This document shows, in pieces, positions 45,275-53,475 of a DNA stretch of 64,000 bases. The notes under the pieces are model-generated. The model saw only the letters and a program-made list of their open reading frames with translations. It was not told the origin of the DNA and did not search any database. The DNA comes from CAZLIC01 sp964559535 (GTDB taxonomy: Bacteria; Pseudomonadota; Alphaproteobacteria; Rhodobacterales; Rhodobacteraceae): contig CAZLIC010000009.1 in NCBI GenBank assembly GCA_964559535.1, positions 1 through 64,000 on the forward strand, written 5' to 3'. Within the stretch, counting starts at the first letter, position 1. The number at the start of each line of letters is the position of its first letter. Both the position numbers and the translations under genes were made by a program.

Positions 45275-46312
45275 ATGCCCGAAACACCCTGGTGGGATGC
45301 CGCCCGCCACACCGACCGCCGCCCCGCGCTGATCGCGCGAAACCGGATCCGCCGCGCGTTGACGGGCTGGTTCGAGGCGGAAGGTTTCACCGAGGTGGAC
45401 CCCGCCGCGCTGGCCGCCAGCCCGGGGAACGAGGCACATCTGCACGCCTTTGCCACCGACGCCATCGGCAACGACGGCGCCGCGCGGCGGATGTACCTGC
45501 ACACCTCTCCCGAGTTCGCCATGAAGAAGCTGCTGGCGGCAGGCGAGACGCGCATCTTCGCCTTCGCCCATGTCTGGCGCAACCGCGAGCGGGGGCCCCT
45601 GCACGCCCCCGAGTTCACCATGCTGGAATGGTACCGCGCGGGCGAGGACCATGCAGTGCTGATGGACGACACCGCCGCCTTCCTGCGCCTGGCAGCGCAA
45701 GCGGCGGGGGCCAGCGTCCTGCGGTTCCGCGATGCCCTCTGCGATCCGTTTGTGCCGTTCGAGCGGCTTTCGGTCGCGCAGGCGTTCCGTCAGCACGCCG
45801 GGATCGACCTTCTGGCCACCTGCCTGCCGGGCGGCGCCACCGACCGTAACGCACTGGCGGCGCAGGCGGCGGCCGCTGGCGTGACGGTGCGCGATGGCGA
45901 CGGCTGGTCGGATATCCTCAGCCGTGTGCTGGTGCAGAAGGTGGAGCCCCACCTGGGCCATGGCCGTATCACCGTGCTGGACCGCTATCCCGCCGCCGAG
46001 GCGGCGCTGGCGCGCACCTGCGCGGACGATCCGCGCGAGGCCGAGCGGTTCGAGGTCTATGCCTGCGGGGTGGAACTGGCCAACGGCTTTGGCGAACTGA
46101 CCGACCCGGCCGAGCAGCGCCGACGCTTCGGGCTGGAGATGGACGAGAAGCAGCGCGTCTACGGCGAGCGCTATCCTCTGGACGAAGATTTCCTGTCGGC
46201 GCTGGCACAGATGCCAGCTGCAAGCGGCATAGCCCTGGGCTTTGACCGGTTGGTGATGCTGGCCACCGGCGCGCCGCGGATCGACATGGTGCAGTGGGCG
46301 CCGGTGCCGTGA
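45275..46312 (+). CDS. epmA: EF-P--(R)-beta-lysine ligase EpmA (PoxA/GenX)
   Basis: 345 residues, a class II lysyl-tRNA-synthetase catalytic core without the anticodon domain. Motif 2 FRNRERGPLHAPEFTMLEWYRA-like segment (VWRNRERGPLHAPEFTMLEWY) and motif 3 GIALGFDRLVML are intact. It attaches (R)-beta-lysine to Lys34 of EF-P. The lysine 2,3-aminomutase partner EpmB is not in the window. Start ATG 45275 has GGAAG upstream. Confidence 0.94.
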   Translation: MPETPWWDAARHTDRRPALIARNRIRRALTGWFEAEGFTEVDPAALAASPGNEAHLHAFATDAIGNDGAARRMYLHTSPEFAMKKLLAAGETRIFAFAHVWRNRERGPLHAPEFTMLEWYRAGEDHAVLMDDTAAFLRLAAQAAGASVLRFRDALCDPFVPFERLSVAQAFRQHAGIDLLATCLPGGATDRNALAAQAAAAGVTVRDGDGWSDILSRVLVQKVEPHLGHGRITVLDRYPAAEAALARTCADDPREAERFEVYACGVELANGFGELTDPAEQRRRFGLEMDEKQRVYGERYPLDEDFLSALAQMPAASGIALGFDRLVMLATGAPRIDMVQWAPVP

Positions 46313-46317
46313 AGGCG

Positions 46318-47946
46318 CTACTTCAGCTTGCGCAGGTCGCGCACCAGCCCGGTGTTGCGCAGCGTCCGCACCGGATATTCCGGGTCATGCGCCATCCGGT
46401 CCAGCGTGAAGCCCGGTTCCAGCCTTTCAAGTTCTTCGCGCACCTTGTTGGCCTTTTCCAGGTCGCCGCGGTGGGCGTACAGCGCGATCAGAAAGCGATA
46501 GGCCGGGCGCAGCTTCGGGGCATCGAACCGGGCGGATTCGGCGGCCGAGATGGCCTCGGTGTAGCGGCCGGTGGCGATGCAGATGGTGGCGTGGTGGGCG
46601 TCCCACCAATGGCGGAACGAAGACTGTCCGGCATAGCTGCGTCCCAGCAGTGACATGCGATAGGCCTCTTCGCCGTCGCCCGCCAACATGCGCGCCACGG
46701 CCAGGGCCTGCAGCGCAAACGGGTTGCGCGGGTTTTCCTGAACTGCGCGCGCTGCCGCGATGCCCGATGACTGTGCGTCGCCAAACAGCATGGCGTGCGT
46801 CTGCGCCACCAGCGCCTTGACGGTGGGGTTTCCTTCGTCGCGTTCCAGCGCATAGGCCGTCAGGCGCTGCGCCAGATCATGCAGTTCGGGCTTCAGGCTG
46901 CGCGGCATCTCGATGGCCTTCACCATCTGCAGAAGTCCCCGCCAGGCGAGGTGCACCGGGTTTTCTTCCACCTCCCAAGCCTGCTCCATCAGGCGGTCGG
47001 CCTCGCCCAGCTGAGCCTCGTCGAAGGTGAACATGCGGTGCAGCGCCAGCTGCCCAAGCGCCGCCGACCGGGTGGAGGCCCGCCCCAGACCGACGATCAC
47101 CGGTATCTTTTTGACCGTGATCTCTGCCGCTTCGAAGGCGCAGCGGATCAGCTCTTCCGAGCCGACAAGCGATGAGGCCGTGCCGACGAACCGGCAATCC
47201 TTGGCAAAGATGATCCGCGCCGAGGGCAGGTGGATGACCTTGAGAAACGCAAGGCAGACGCCGTTGTCTTCCACCACGGTGCAGACCACGTCGATGTCGC
47301 ATCCCGGGGGGGGCGGGCCGTCGCCGCGCATGATGATGCTGGCGGTCAGATGGTCGGATACCTCGGCGGCGATCCGTGCCGAGAGGATTTCGGCCACCAG
47401 CCCCGACAGCGTGCCGCTGTGGCCTGTGGTGCCCACACGGATGACGACGGGACGTTGCGCCTGCGAATCAGAAGGCCAGGCGGAAGCGGGGGCTTCGGAG
47501 GCCTGTACTTGTCCGGGCTGACCCGCGGTCTGCTGGCGGCGCTGGGCGTCGAGCCAGCGCAGGAAGGCCGGGTCCCTGACCGAGATGCCCTCCAGGAACT
47601 CGCCGCCGGGGGCCAGGACGCTGAGGCAGCCTTGCCGGATCTCGACCCAGTCACGCGTGGCGTGCACGATGTCGCCATGCGGGCCCAGCGCGCGGCGCAG
47701 GTCAACAAGCGCCTGCCGCAAACTGCCGGCGGCCTGCTGCGGCCCACGGTCGCTCCACAGGCGTTCCTCCAGCCACCGCCGCGCCCGGCGCTGATCCGGC
47801 GATGTCGCCAGAAGCGCCAGCAGGGCGCGCGCCTTCTGTGGCTTCGGCGTCAGATCCTCGCCCTGACGCGTTCGCACGGCGAATGCGCCGTGCAAGGAAA
47901 GCTCGACCATCGCGGAGGCGGCCGCTGAGGCGGCACTGTCAGGCAT
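46318..47946 (-). CDS. SARP/BTAD-like transcriptional regulator
   Basis: 542 residues from the preferred ATG at 47946 (a further ATG at 48006 gives 562). The N-terminal ~100 residues form an OmpR-like winged helix of SARP type (VELSLHGAFAVRTRQGEDLTPKPQKARALLALLATSPDQ, RRWLEERLWSDRGPQQAAGSLRQALVDLRRALG). A middle region (about 180-300) resembles the periplasmic-like fold seen in adenylate-cyclase-linked regulators, and the C-terminal half is TPR-like (for example YTEAISAAESARFDAPKLRPAYRFLIALYAHRGDLEKANKV). It stands divergent from the collagen-like PAP2 gene, its likely target. Confidence 0.8.
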   Translation of the reverse strand: MPDSAASAAASAMVELSLHGAFAVRTRQGEDLTPKPQKARALLALLATSPDQRRARRWLEERLWSDRGPQQAAGSLRQALVDLRRALGPHGDIVHATRDWVEIRQGCLSVLAPGGEFLEGISVRDPAFLRWLDAQRRQQTAGQPGQVQASEAPASAWPSDSQAQRPVVIRVGTTGHSGTLSGLVAEILSARIAAEVSDHLTASIIMRGDGPPPPGCDIDVVCTVVEDNGVCLAFLKVIHLPSARIIFAKDCRFVGTASSLVGSEELIRCAFEAAEITVKKIPVIVGLGRASTRSAALGQLALHRMFTFDEAQLGEADRLMEQAWEVEENPVHLAWRGLLQMVKAIEMPRSLKPELHDLAQRLTAYALERDEGNPTVKALVAQTHAMLFGDAQSSGIAAARAVQENPRNPFALQALAVARMLAGDGEEAYRMSLLGRSYAGQSSFRHWWDAHHATICIATGRYTEAISAAESARFDAPKLRPAYRFLIALYAHRGDLEKANKVREELERLEPGFTLDRMAHDPEYPVRTLRNTGLVRDLRKLK

Positions 47947-48152
47947 GTTGTCTGTTCCGGTTGCGCGATGGAAGGGTCGGCGCGACTTGTGACGCGTTAA
48001 TACCATTTATGGTTGCGCGCGTCAAAACTCCGCAAAATCCCCCGCGGATCGGGCCAAGGGTGTGGAATCGCCGGATGGCTCGCGCATAGCATTGCGTCAG
48101 TTTGGCCAGCGGTGATGCGCGCCGAGGGCAGAGTGGCATAGGGAGTTCGGAC

Positions 48153-49268
48153 ATGGGCACGCAAGGAACGCAGGGTACACAGGGAACCCAAGGGACCCAA
48201 GGCACGCAGGGCACTCAGGGAACGCAGGGCACGCAGGGCACGCAAGGAACCCAGGGCACCCAAGGCACCCAGGGCACCCAGGGCATGCAAAGCGCCGGTG
48301 GCTCTTCGGGGCCTTACCTTTCGGCGGCGCTGGCCTCGGTGCGCGACGGGATCGCGCGGCACTGGACAGGCATGACGAACGCGCTGCATCCGACATCCGT
48401 GCCCGGCGGCTGGGATGCGTTCCGCCGCATGCAAGACGGTCCGCAGGCTGCCGTGGTGGATCACGAGATGGGGCTGGCCTACGGGCTTGACCTGTCGGCG
48501 CCACTGGTGGGCGCGGTCGTGTCGCCCTTGGCGGGCGGCGCTGCCGTTGTGCGGCTGACACGCCCGACATTTGACGCCAGCTTCCTGAACGACCAGATGC
48601 CGCTTCTGCGCAGCTATGCCGACCTGCGCATGGACCGGCTGGCGGAAATCCAGGTGCAATCCGGCGACATCGTCAGCTTCTTCGGGGCGCTGGGATATCT
48701 TGACCGGGTGGCAACAAAAAGGTCGCTGGAACTGATCTGGGCGTTGTTGCGTCTGGTGAACCGGATCGAGATGCGGCTGAAGCTGCACTTTGACCTGCCG
48801 CGCCCGATCATGGCCACGCCCGATCTGCAGCCCATCATCCAGACCCCCGGCCACGCCGCATGGCCGTCGGGCCATGCCACCGAGAGCTTTGCCGTGGCCG
48901 TGCTGTTCAGTGCGCTGGCAACGCGCGGCCCGGTGGACGCGGCGGCACTGGTGGCTGACCGCACGCCGGCCATGCGCCTTGCGGCCCGCATTGCACAGAA
49001 CCGGACCATTGCGGGCGTGCATTATCCGACCGACAGCATGGCCGGGGCCGCACTGGGCCTTGGCATTGCCGAGCTTCTGGTGAACTGGCTGGACGGCGTG
49101 CCGACGACGCCGCTGCGGGTGTTCGACGGAACCGGTTGGACCGGCGACTTCGACCTTGCGGCGCTGCAGGCAGTACTCTCCGCCACGGCCGCTACCGTCG
49201 CGCTGGCAGCGCCGCCGTCGCCCGTGATGTCGGCGCTGTGGCAGGTGGCCCGCGACGAGTGGCCCTGA
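48153..49268 (+). CDS. PAP2/vanadium-haloperoxidase-fold enzyme with collagen-like N-terminus
   Basis: 371 residues. After Met1 come 14 perfect Gly-Thr-Gln triplets and one Gly-Met-Gln (residues 2-46), then SAGGSSG and an all-helical catalytic region. All three PAP2 signatures are intact: Lys210-X6-Arg217-Pro218 (KLHFDLPRP), Pro238-Ser-Gly-His241 (PSGHATES), and Asn283-Arg284-X5-His290-X3-Asp294 (NRTIAGVHYPTD). These ligands bind phosphate or vanadate, so it may be a phosphatase or haloperoxidase. There is no signal peptide and no clear membrane helix. ATG 48153 has GGGAG 7 bases upstream. It is divergent from a SARP-like regulator. Confidence 0.85.
   Translation: MGTQGTQGTQGTQGTQGTQGTQGTQGTQGTQGTQGTQGTQGTQGMQSAGGSSGPYLSAALASVRDGIARHWTGMTNALHPTSVPGGWDAFRRMQDGPQAAVVDHEMGLAYGLDLSAPLVGAVVSPLAGGAAVVRLTRPTFDASFLNDQMPLLRSYADLRMDRLAEIQVQSGDIVSFFGALGYLDRVATKRSLELIWALLRLVNRIEMRLKLHFDLPRPIMATPDLQPIIQTPGHAAWPSGHATESFAVAVLFSALATRGPVDAAALVADRTPAMRLAARIAQNRTIAGVHYPTDSMAGAALGLGIAELLVNWLDGVPTTPLRVFDGTGWTGDFDLAALQAVLSATAATVALAAPPSPVMSALWQVARDEWP
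48156..48290 (+). repeat. 9-bp tandem repeat encoding (Gly-Thr-Gln)14 + Gly-Met-Gln
   Basis: Fifteen in-frame 9-base units. Gly is written GGC, GGA, GGT and GGG; Thr ACG, ACC, ACA and ACT; Gln CAA and CAG. The synonymous scatter shows the amino-acid pattern is maintained although the DNA units have diverged. Confidence 0.95.
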
Positions 49269-49328
49269 GCCCGCCAGAATGGCGCCACCGCGGGGCTGGC
49301 GGGCTCGGCGGCGCTGGACAGCGCCGCC
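49267..49328 (+). terminator. Two tandem hairpins after the PAP2 gene
   Basis: First stem GAGCCCGCCA (49267-49276) / TGGCGGGCTC (49297-49306), overlapping the stop codon; second stem GGCGGCGCT (49307-49315) / AGCGCCGCC (49320-49328). No T-run; together they should form a strong RNA 3' structure. Confidence 0.6.
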
Positions 49329-49387
49329 CGCCGCGCCATAGTAGGCAGGTCCGCGGGACCTTGACCCGCCAACAGGGAGCCTGACCC

Positions 49388-50170
49388 ATGAACCGTATTG
49401 CCGCCCTTGGCGCCGCCCTTCTGTTTGCCCTTCCTGCTGTTGCGCAGGATGTGCCTGACCTTGGCGGGCGCGAAGTCGTTGTCGTGACCGAGAACGCGTA
49501 TCCGCCGCTGCAGTTCCTGGACAAGCAGGGGGTCGCGATCGGCTGGGAATACGACGCGATGGCCGATATCGCCAAGCGGCTGAACATCACGGTGAAGTAC
49601 GAAAACACCTCGTGGGACGCGATGATCCCGTCGGTGTCCGAGGGCCAGTACGACCTGGGCATGACCGGCATCACCATCAAGGACGAGCGCAAGGAGAAGG
49701 TCGATTTCTCGGAACCCTACATGCGCTCGGAAATGCTGATGATCGTGCGCGGGGACGAGGCGCGGTTCTCTGACGCGGCATCCTTTGCGGCCAACCCAGA
49801 CCTGCTGGTGTCTGCCCAGCCGGGCACCTCGCCGTTCTATGCTGCCGTCTACAACATACTGGACGGCAACGAGGAAAACCCGCGCATCATCAAGTTCGAG
49901 ACGTTCGGGGCAGGGCTGGAGGCGCTGAAGGCGGGCGACGTGGACCTGACGCTGTCGGATTCCACTGCCGCCAACGGCTATGTCTCGGCCTCGAACGGCG
50001 GGCTGAAGATCATCGGAGAACCGCTGGCCACCGAGGATTTCGGCTTCATCTTCCCCAAGGGCTCTGACCTTGTGGCGCCGATGAACGCGGCCATCGCGGC
50101 GATGCGGGCGGACGGCACGCTGGATGCGCTGAACAAGAAGTGGTTCCTCGACTACAAGTTCGGCGAATGA
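49388..50170 (+). CDS. Amino-acid ABC transporter substrate-binding protein
   Basis: 260 residues, signal peptide MNRIAALGAALLFALPAVAQ. SBP_bac_3 fold: VVTENAYPPLQFLDKQGVAIGWEYDAMADIAKRLN, then SVSEGQYDLGMTGITIKDERKEKVDFSEPYM, including the Arg (DERKEKV) that binds the ligand carboxylate. Binds a polar amino acid or related compound in the periplasm. GGGAG precedes the ATG; the permease gene follows after 10 bp. Confidence 0.93.
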   Translation: MNRIAALGAALLFALPAVAQDVPDLGGREVVVVTENAYPPLQFLDKQGVAIGWEYDAMADIAKRLNITVKYENTSWDAMIPSVSEGQYDLGMTGITIKDERKEKVDFSEPYMRSEMLMIVRGDEARFSDAASFAANPDLLVSAQPGTSPFYAAVYNILDGNEENPRIIKFETFGAGLEALKAGDVDLTLSDSTAANGYVSASNGGLKIIGEPLATEDFGFIFPKGSDLVAPMNAAIAAMRADGTLDALNKKWFLDYKFGE

Positions 50171-50180
50171 CCGCGGCGCG

Positions 50181-50966
50181 GTGACGCCCAACCCGAAGCC
50201 TGACGAGGATTTTCCCTGGTGGCTGGTGATCGTTGCGGTCACCGGCCTTCTGCTGTTCTGGCAGGTGCTGGCGGACGAGGTGTACTCTCAAGCGCTGGAT
50301 GTGCTGGCGAAGGGGATATGGATCACCGCCGCGGTTTCGGTAGCCGCCTATGCCGGGGCCTGTGCGCTGGGCCTTGGCCTGGCGCTGATGGGCCTGTCGC
50401 AGCGCATCGCGGTGCGGCAGGCGGCGCGCCTTTATGTCGAGGTGATGCGCGGCGTGCCGATCATCGTGCTGCTGTTGTATGTGGCCTTCGTCTTTGTGCC
50501 CGCCGCGGTCAGCGGCTGGAACGCGCTGGGCCTGCCCGAGGTGCGCGCGCGCGACTTTCCGCTGCTGTACCGCGCGATGATTGCGCTGATGCTGGCCTAT
50601 TCGGCTTTCCTGTCCGAGATTTTCCGCGCTGGGCTGCAGGCGGTGGACCGCGGACAGATCGAGGCGGCGCAGGCGCTGGGACTGTCGCCCTGGCAGCGGT
50701 TTCGCCATGTGACCTTTCCGCAGGCCTTCCGCATGATCCTTCCGCCGCTGGGCAACGATTTCGTCGCGATGGTGAAGGATTCGTCGCTGGTGTCGGTGCT
50801 GGGGGTGGGCGACATCACGCAGCTGGGCAAGGTGACGGCCGCGGGAAACTTCCGCTACTTCGAGACCTACAACATCGTGGCGCTTCTGTACCTGACGATG
50901 ACCATAGGGCTGAGCCTGATTCTGCGCCGCGTTGAGGCGCGGCTGCGGGCGCGGACGGAACGATAG
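50181..50966 (+). CDS. Amino-acid ABC transporter permease (HisM/GlnP type)
   Basis: 261 residues with about five membrane helices. Family signatures: YVEVMRGVPIIVLLLYVAF (His/Glu/Gln/Arg/opine permease N-terminal block) and the EAA loop EAAQALGLSPWQRFRHVTFPQAFRMILPPLGNDFV that contacts the ATPase. GTG start at 50181. No ATP-binding gene follows; the next gene on this strand is an unrelated regulator. Confidence 0.92.
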   Translation: MTPNPKPDEDFPWWLVIVAVTGLLLFWQVLADEVYSQALDVLAKGIWITAAVSVAAYAGACALGLGLALMGLSQRIAVRQAARLYVEVMRGVPIIVLLLYVAFVFVPAAVSGWNALGLPEVRARDFPLLYRAMIALMLAYSAFLSEIFRAGLQAVDRGQIEAAQALGLSPWQRFRHVTFPQAFRMILPPLGNDFVAMVKDSSLVSVLGVGDITQLGKVTAAGNFRYFETYNIVALLYLTMTIGLSLILRRVEARLRARTER

Positions 50967-51049
50967 GCGTCGCAATCGGTGGAGAGACCCGGGGCGCTGC
51001 CCGTCGACCATCGGTCCTTGAACGGCAGGCGGACACGATGGCCGACCCC

Positions 51050-51071
51050 GGGGTTTTTCGGCAAAGATGAG
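51050..51071 (+). repeat. GGGG-T-rich CAAAGATGA intergenic repeat
   Basis: GGGGTTTTTCGGCAAAGATGA is a diverged copy of the GGGGTATTTGNGCAAAGATGA motif found at 27033 (and inverted at 27121) and at 55571. It sits between the permease stop and the ABM-like gene. Confidence 0.55.
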
Positions 51072-51082
51072 GGAGGGGGGCG

Positions 51083-51397
51083 TCAGCGATAGACTGCAAG
51101 GCTGCGGTAATGCGCGACGCCTGCGGTCAGATCCCCGTTGCCCATGTCCATCACGGCGAAATAGGCGGCGCAGGCAGGCGATTGCTTCGCCGCCTCCATC
51201 ACCGCCTGCGCCGCTTCGGGCGTGGCCCAGTGAATGAGGTCGAGGTAGTCGTGCCCGCCCGCGTGCATCAATTCCCGGCGCAGGAAGCCGGGGAAGGTGG
51301 ACAGGAACTCGGCCTGGAAGCGATCCGAGGCTGCGATCAGGTCGGCTTCGGTGGCGCTGTCGAGCAGGCGGATGCGGGCGGTTTCGACGGTGGTCAT
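51083..51397 (-). CDS. ABM-like small protein (dimeric alpha/beta barrel)
   Basis: 104 residues. The pattern of a strand-helix-strand-strand-helix unit (IRLLDSATEADLIAASDRFQAEFLSTFPGFLRRELMHAGGHDYLDLIHWATPEAAQAVM...) fits the antibiotic-biosynthesis-monooxygenase fold. Many such proteins have no known substrate. AAGGAG lies 8 bases before the ATG at 51397. It faces a WYL regulator across 68 bp, which probably controls it. Confidence 0.75.
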   Translation of the reverse strand: MTTVETARIRLLDSATEADLIAASDRFQAEFLSTFPGFLRRELMHAGGHDYLDLIHWATPEAAQAVMEAAKQSPACAAYFAVMDMGNGDLTAGVAHYRSLAVYR

Positions 51398-51443
51398 GTG
51401 TGGCTCCTTGCCGTGATGGTGTCGGAATGCGATAGGGGCATGG

Positions 51444-51460
51444 ATGACAGTTTGCGTCAC
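51444..51460. promoter_or_regulatory. Imperfect inverted repeat between ABM and WYL genes
   Basis: TGAC (51445-51448) and GTCA (51456-51459) flank AGTTTGC, six bases before the WYL-regulator ATG. A plausible autoregulatory operator for the divergent pair; the half-sites are short. Confidence 0.3.
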
Positions 51461-51465
51461 ATTTG

Positions 51466-52200
51466 ATGGCCCGATCCGACACCCCTGCGCGCCTTGACCG
51501 GCTGGACCTGCTGGCCGCACGGCTGAAGGCCGAGGCGCCAATGACGGTGGCAGGGCTGGCGGCCGAGTTCGGCATGTCGCCCCGCACGCTGTTCCGCGAC
51601 ATCGCGGTGCTGCGCGCCCGCGGCCTGCCGGTCGAGGCCGACCGGGGGCGGGGCGGGGGCATCCGGCTGGACCGCCATTGGGGTGTCGGGCGGCTGGCGC
51701 TGAACTACCGTGAGGCCATTGAACTGCTGGTGTCGCTGACCGTTGCCGAGCGGATGGGGGCGCCGTGGATGATGGCGAACCTTGGACCGGTGCGGCGCAA
51801 GCTTGAAGCGTCGTTCTCGCCCGCCATGCGCGACCGCATCCGCGGGCTTCGGGCGCGCATCCTGATCGGCAAGGGTGCCTCGGTTCCGGTGTTGCAGGGG
51901 TTCCGTGCGCCAGGCGAAGCGGCGGGCGAGGTGTTTGCCGCCTTTCTGGAGCGGCGGGTGCTGGAATTCGGCTACAGCGATGCCGAGGGGCGCGGCACGG
52001 ACCGGCGGGTCGAGCCGCAGTTCCTGCTCTTGAATGCGCCGGTGTGGTACCTGGTGGCCTGGGACATCGGCCGCAATGCGCCGCGCACCTTCCGGATGGA
52101 CCGCATCGCCGCCGCCCATGCGGCCGACGGCATTTTTTCCCTGCGCCCCGAGGCGGCCTTCGCGGCGGCCATTGCGGGAAGTGAATCCCGGCCAGCCTAG
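51466..52200 (+). CDS. HTH-WYL (YafY-like) transcriptional regulator
   Basis: 244 residues. N-terminal HTH_11/DeoR-like: RLDLLAARLKAEAPMTVAGLAAEFGMSPRTLFRDIAVLRARGLPVEADRGRGGGIRL. The WYL region includes RVEPQFLLLNAPVWYLVAWDIGRNAPRTFRMDRI, with WYLVAW as the ligand-binding core. Its TAG stop overlaps the P450 stop on the other strand (both use the CTAG at 52197-52200). Confidence 0.9.
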   Translation: MARSDTPARLDRLDLLAARLKAEAPMTVAGLAAEFGMSPRTLFRDIAVLRARGLPVEADRGRGGGIRLDRHWGVGRLALNYREAIELLVSLTVAERMGAPWMMANLGPVRRKLEASFSPAMRDRIRGLRARILIGKGASVPVLQGFRAPGEAAGEVFAAFLERRVLEFGYSDAEGRGTDRRVEPQFLLLNAPVWYLVAWDIGRNAPRTFRMDRIAAAHAADGIFSLRPEAAFAAAIAGSESRPA

Positions 52201-53366
52201 CGTGCAATGCGGCAATGCTCGGGGGCGCGGAATTCCCAGCCGCGGAAGGCGGGGGCTGCATCGGCGAAGGAAAGACGGGGGAAGGCGTCCAGAACCACGC
52301 GGATGGCGATGTCGATCTGCGCCTTGGCGAACCACTTGCCTGCACAGAAATGCGCGCCCAGGCCAAAGGCCATGTGCGCGCGGGGGGTGCGGAAGATATC
52401 GAACCGGTCGGGGTCGTCCCAGCGCGTCTCGTCGCGGTTGGCCGAGGCGAAGATGCACGACACCGGCGTTCCCTTCGGCACCGCGATGCCGCCGACAGTC
52501 GTGTCGCGGGTTGCCGTGCGCATCATCGTGCCGATGGGGGCAATCCAGCGCAGCGCCTCGTCGATCGCCTGCAGCAGAAGCGACGGGTCGCCCTGCAGCG
52601 CTGCCATCTGGCCGGGATTCTGCATCAGCCCGACCAAAAGATTCGCCGCACCATGCCCCGGCTCCTGCATCCCGCCCAGAAGCGTGATCTTGACCGAGGG
52701 CAAAATGCGGTCGGGCGGGCGCGTCTGCCCCTCGGGCATTCCTGCATGCAGCAGGTGCGACAGCGGCGACTGGTCGGGTTCGCGTGCCAGCCGTTCCAGC
52801 AAAGGCAGCGCCACGGCCTCGATCTCGGCCACCACTTGGGCACAGACCGCAGCGCGTTCCGGGTCGCGTTCGAAGTTGATGGCGCCCTGGCTCAGGCCGT
52901 GGAACCAGCGGCGCAGGGTGGGCATGTCCACGTCCATGAACCCGAAGGACCGGGCAAGCGACAGCGCCGAGACGGGCTCGAAGAACCCCGACAGCAGGTC
53001 GATGCCGCCGCTGGCCAGAAACGCCCGCAACTGCGCCTCGGCAATCGGGCGCACCAGCGTTTCGATGTACTCCGCCACCCGGCGGGGCCGGTAATGCGGC
53101 TCGATCCCGCCGCGCAGTTCCGCATGCGCGGTGCCTTCCGTCGTCAGCACGTTCGGCCGCCCGAAGGCCGCGTTCAAGGGTGCCTCGTCCGACACGGCAG
53201 TGAAGTCGGGATGGCGGGCGATCTCCTCGACATCCTGCCACCGCGTGGCGAACCAGCAGTTCGCGGCGGGCACCGGGGCGACCGGATCCTCGCGCCGCAG
53301 GCGGGCATAGACGGGGTAGGGGTCCGTCTCCAGATCGTCGATGGTGATTGTTTCGCTGTACCGCAT
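52197..53366 (-). CDS. Cytochrome P450
   Basis: 389 residues, soluble class I type. Heme-ligand loop MAFGLGAHFCAG with Cys341 as axial ligand; ExxR helix is DEALRW (Glu-Ala-Leu-Arg). The I-helix reads LLGGMQEPGHGAAN (Gly231-Asn), so an EP pair replaces the usual acid-Thr pair that delivers protons to oxygen. This variant occurs in some P450 families. The redox partner is not encoded nearby. Substrate unknown. Start at 53366. Confidence 0.93.
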   Translation of the reverse strand: MRYSETITIDDLETDPYPVYARLRREDPVAPVPAANCWFATRWQDVEEIARHPDFTAVSDEAPLNAAFGRPNVLTTEGTAHAELRGGIEPHYRPRRVAEYIETLVRPIAEAQLRAFLASGGIDLLSGFFEPVSALSLARSFGFMDVDMPTLRRWFHGLSQGAINFERDPERAAVCAQVVAEIEAVALPLLERLAREPDQSPLSHLLHAGMPEGQTRPPDRILPSVKITLLGGMQEPGHGAANLLVGLMQNPGQMAALQGDPSLLLQAIDEALRWIAPIGTMMRTATRDTTVGGIAVPKGTPVSCIFASANRDETRWDDPDRFDIFRTPRAHMAFGLGAHFCAGKWFAKAQIDIAIRVVLDAFPRLSFADAAPAFRGWEFRAPEHCRIAR

Positions 53367-53475
53367 GCCACCCCCCGCTTGCGGGAAACGGTGGCCGGGG
53401 GGCACGGTTCTGTCAATCGCGGCTTCTGGACCTTGGCCCCCGGCGCGCCTAGGTTGCACGTCAAAGGAGACCGCC

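Noticed and set aside
48153..48290. CRISPR or slippage-type microsatellite
   Set aside because: The 9-base units are adjacent without spacers and differ synonymously; they encode a maintained Gly-X-Y pattern.
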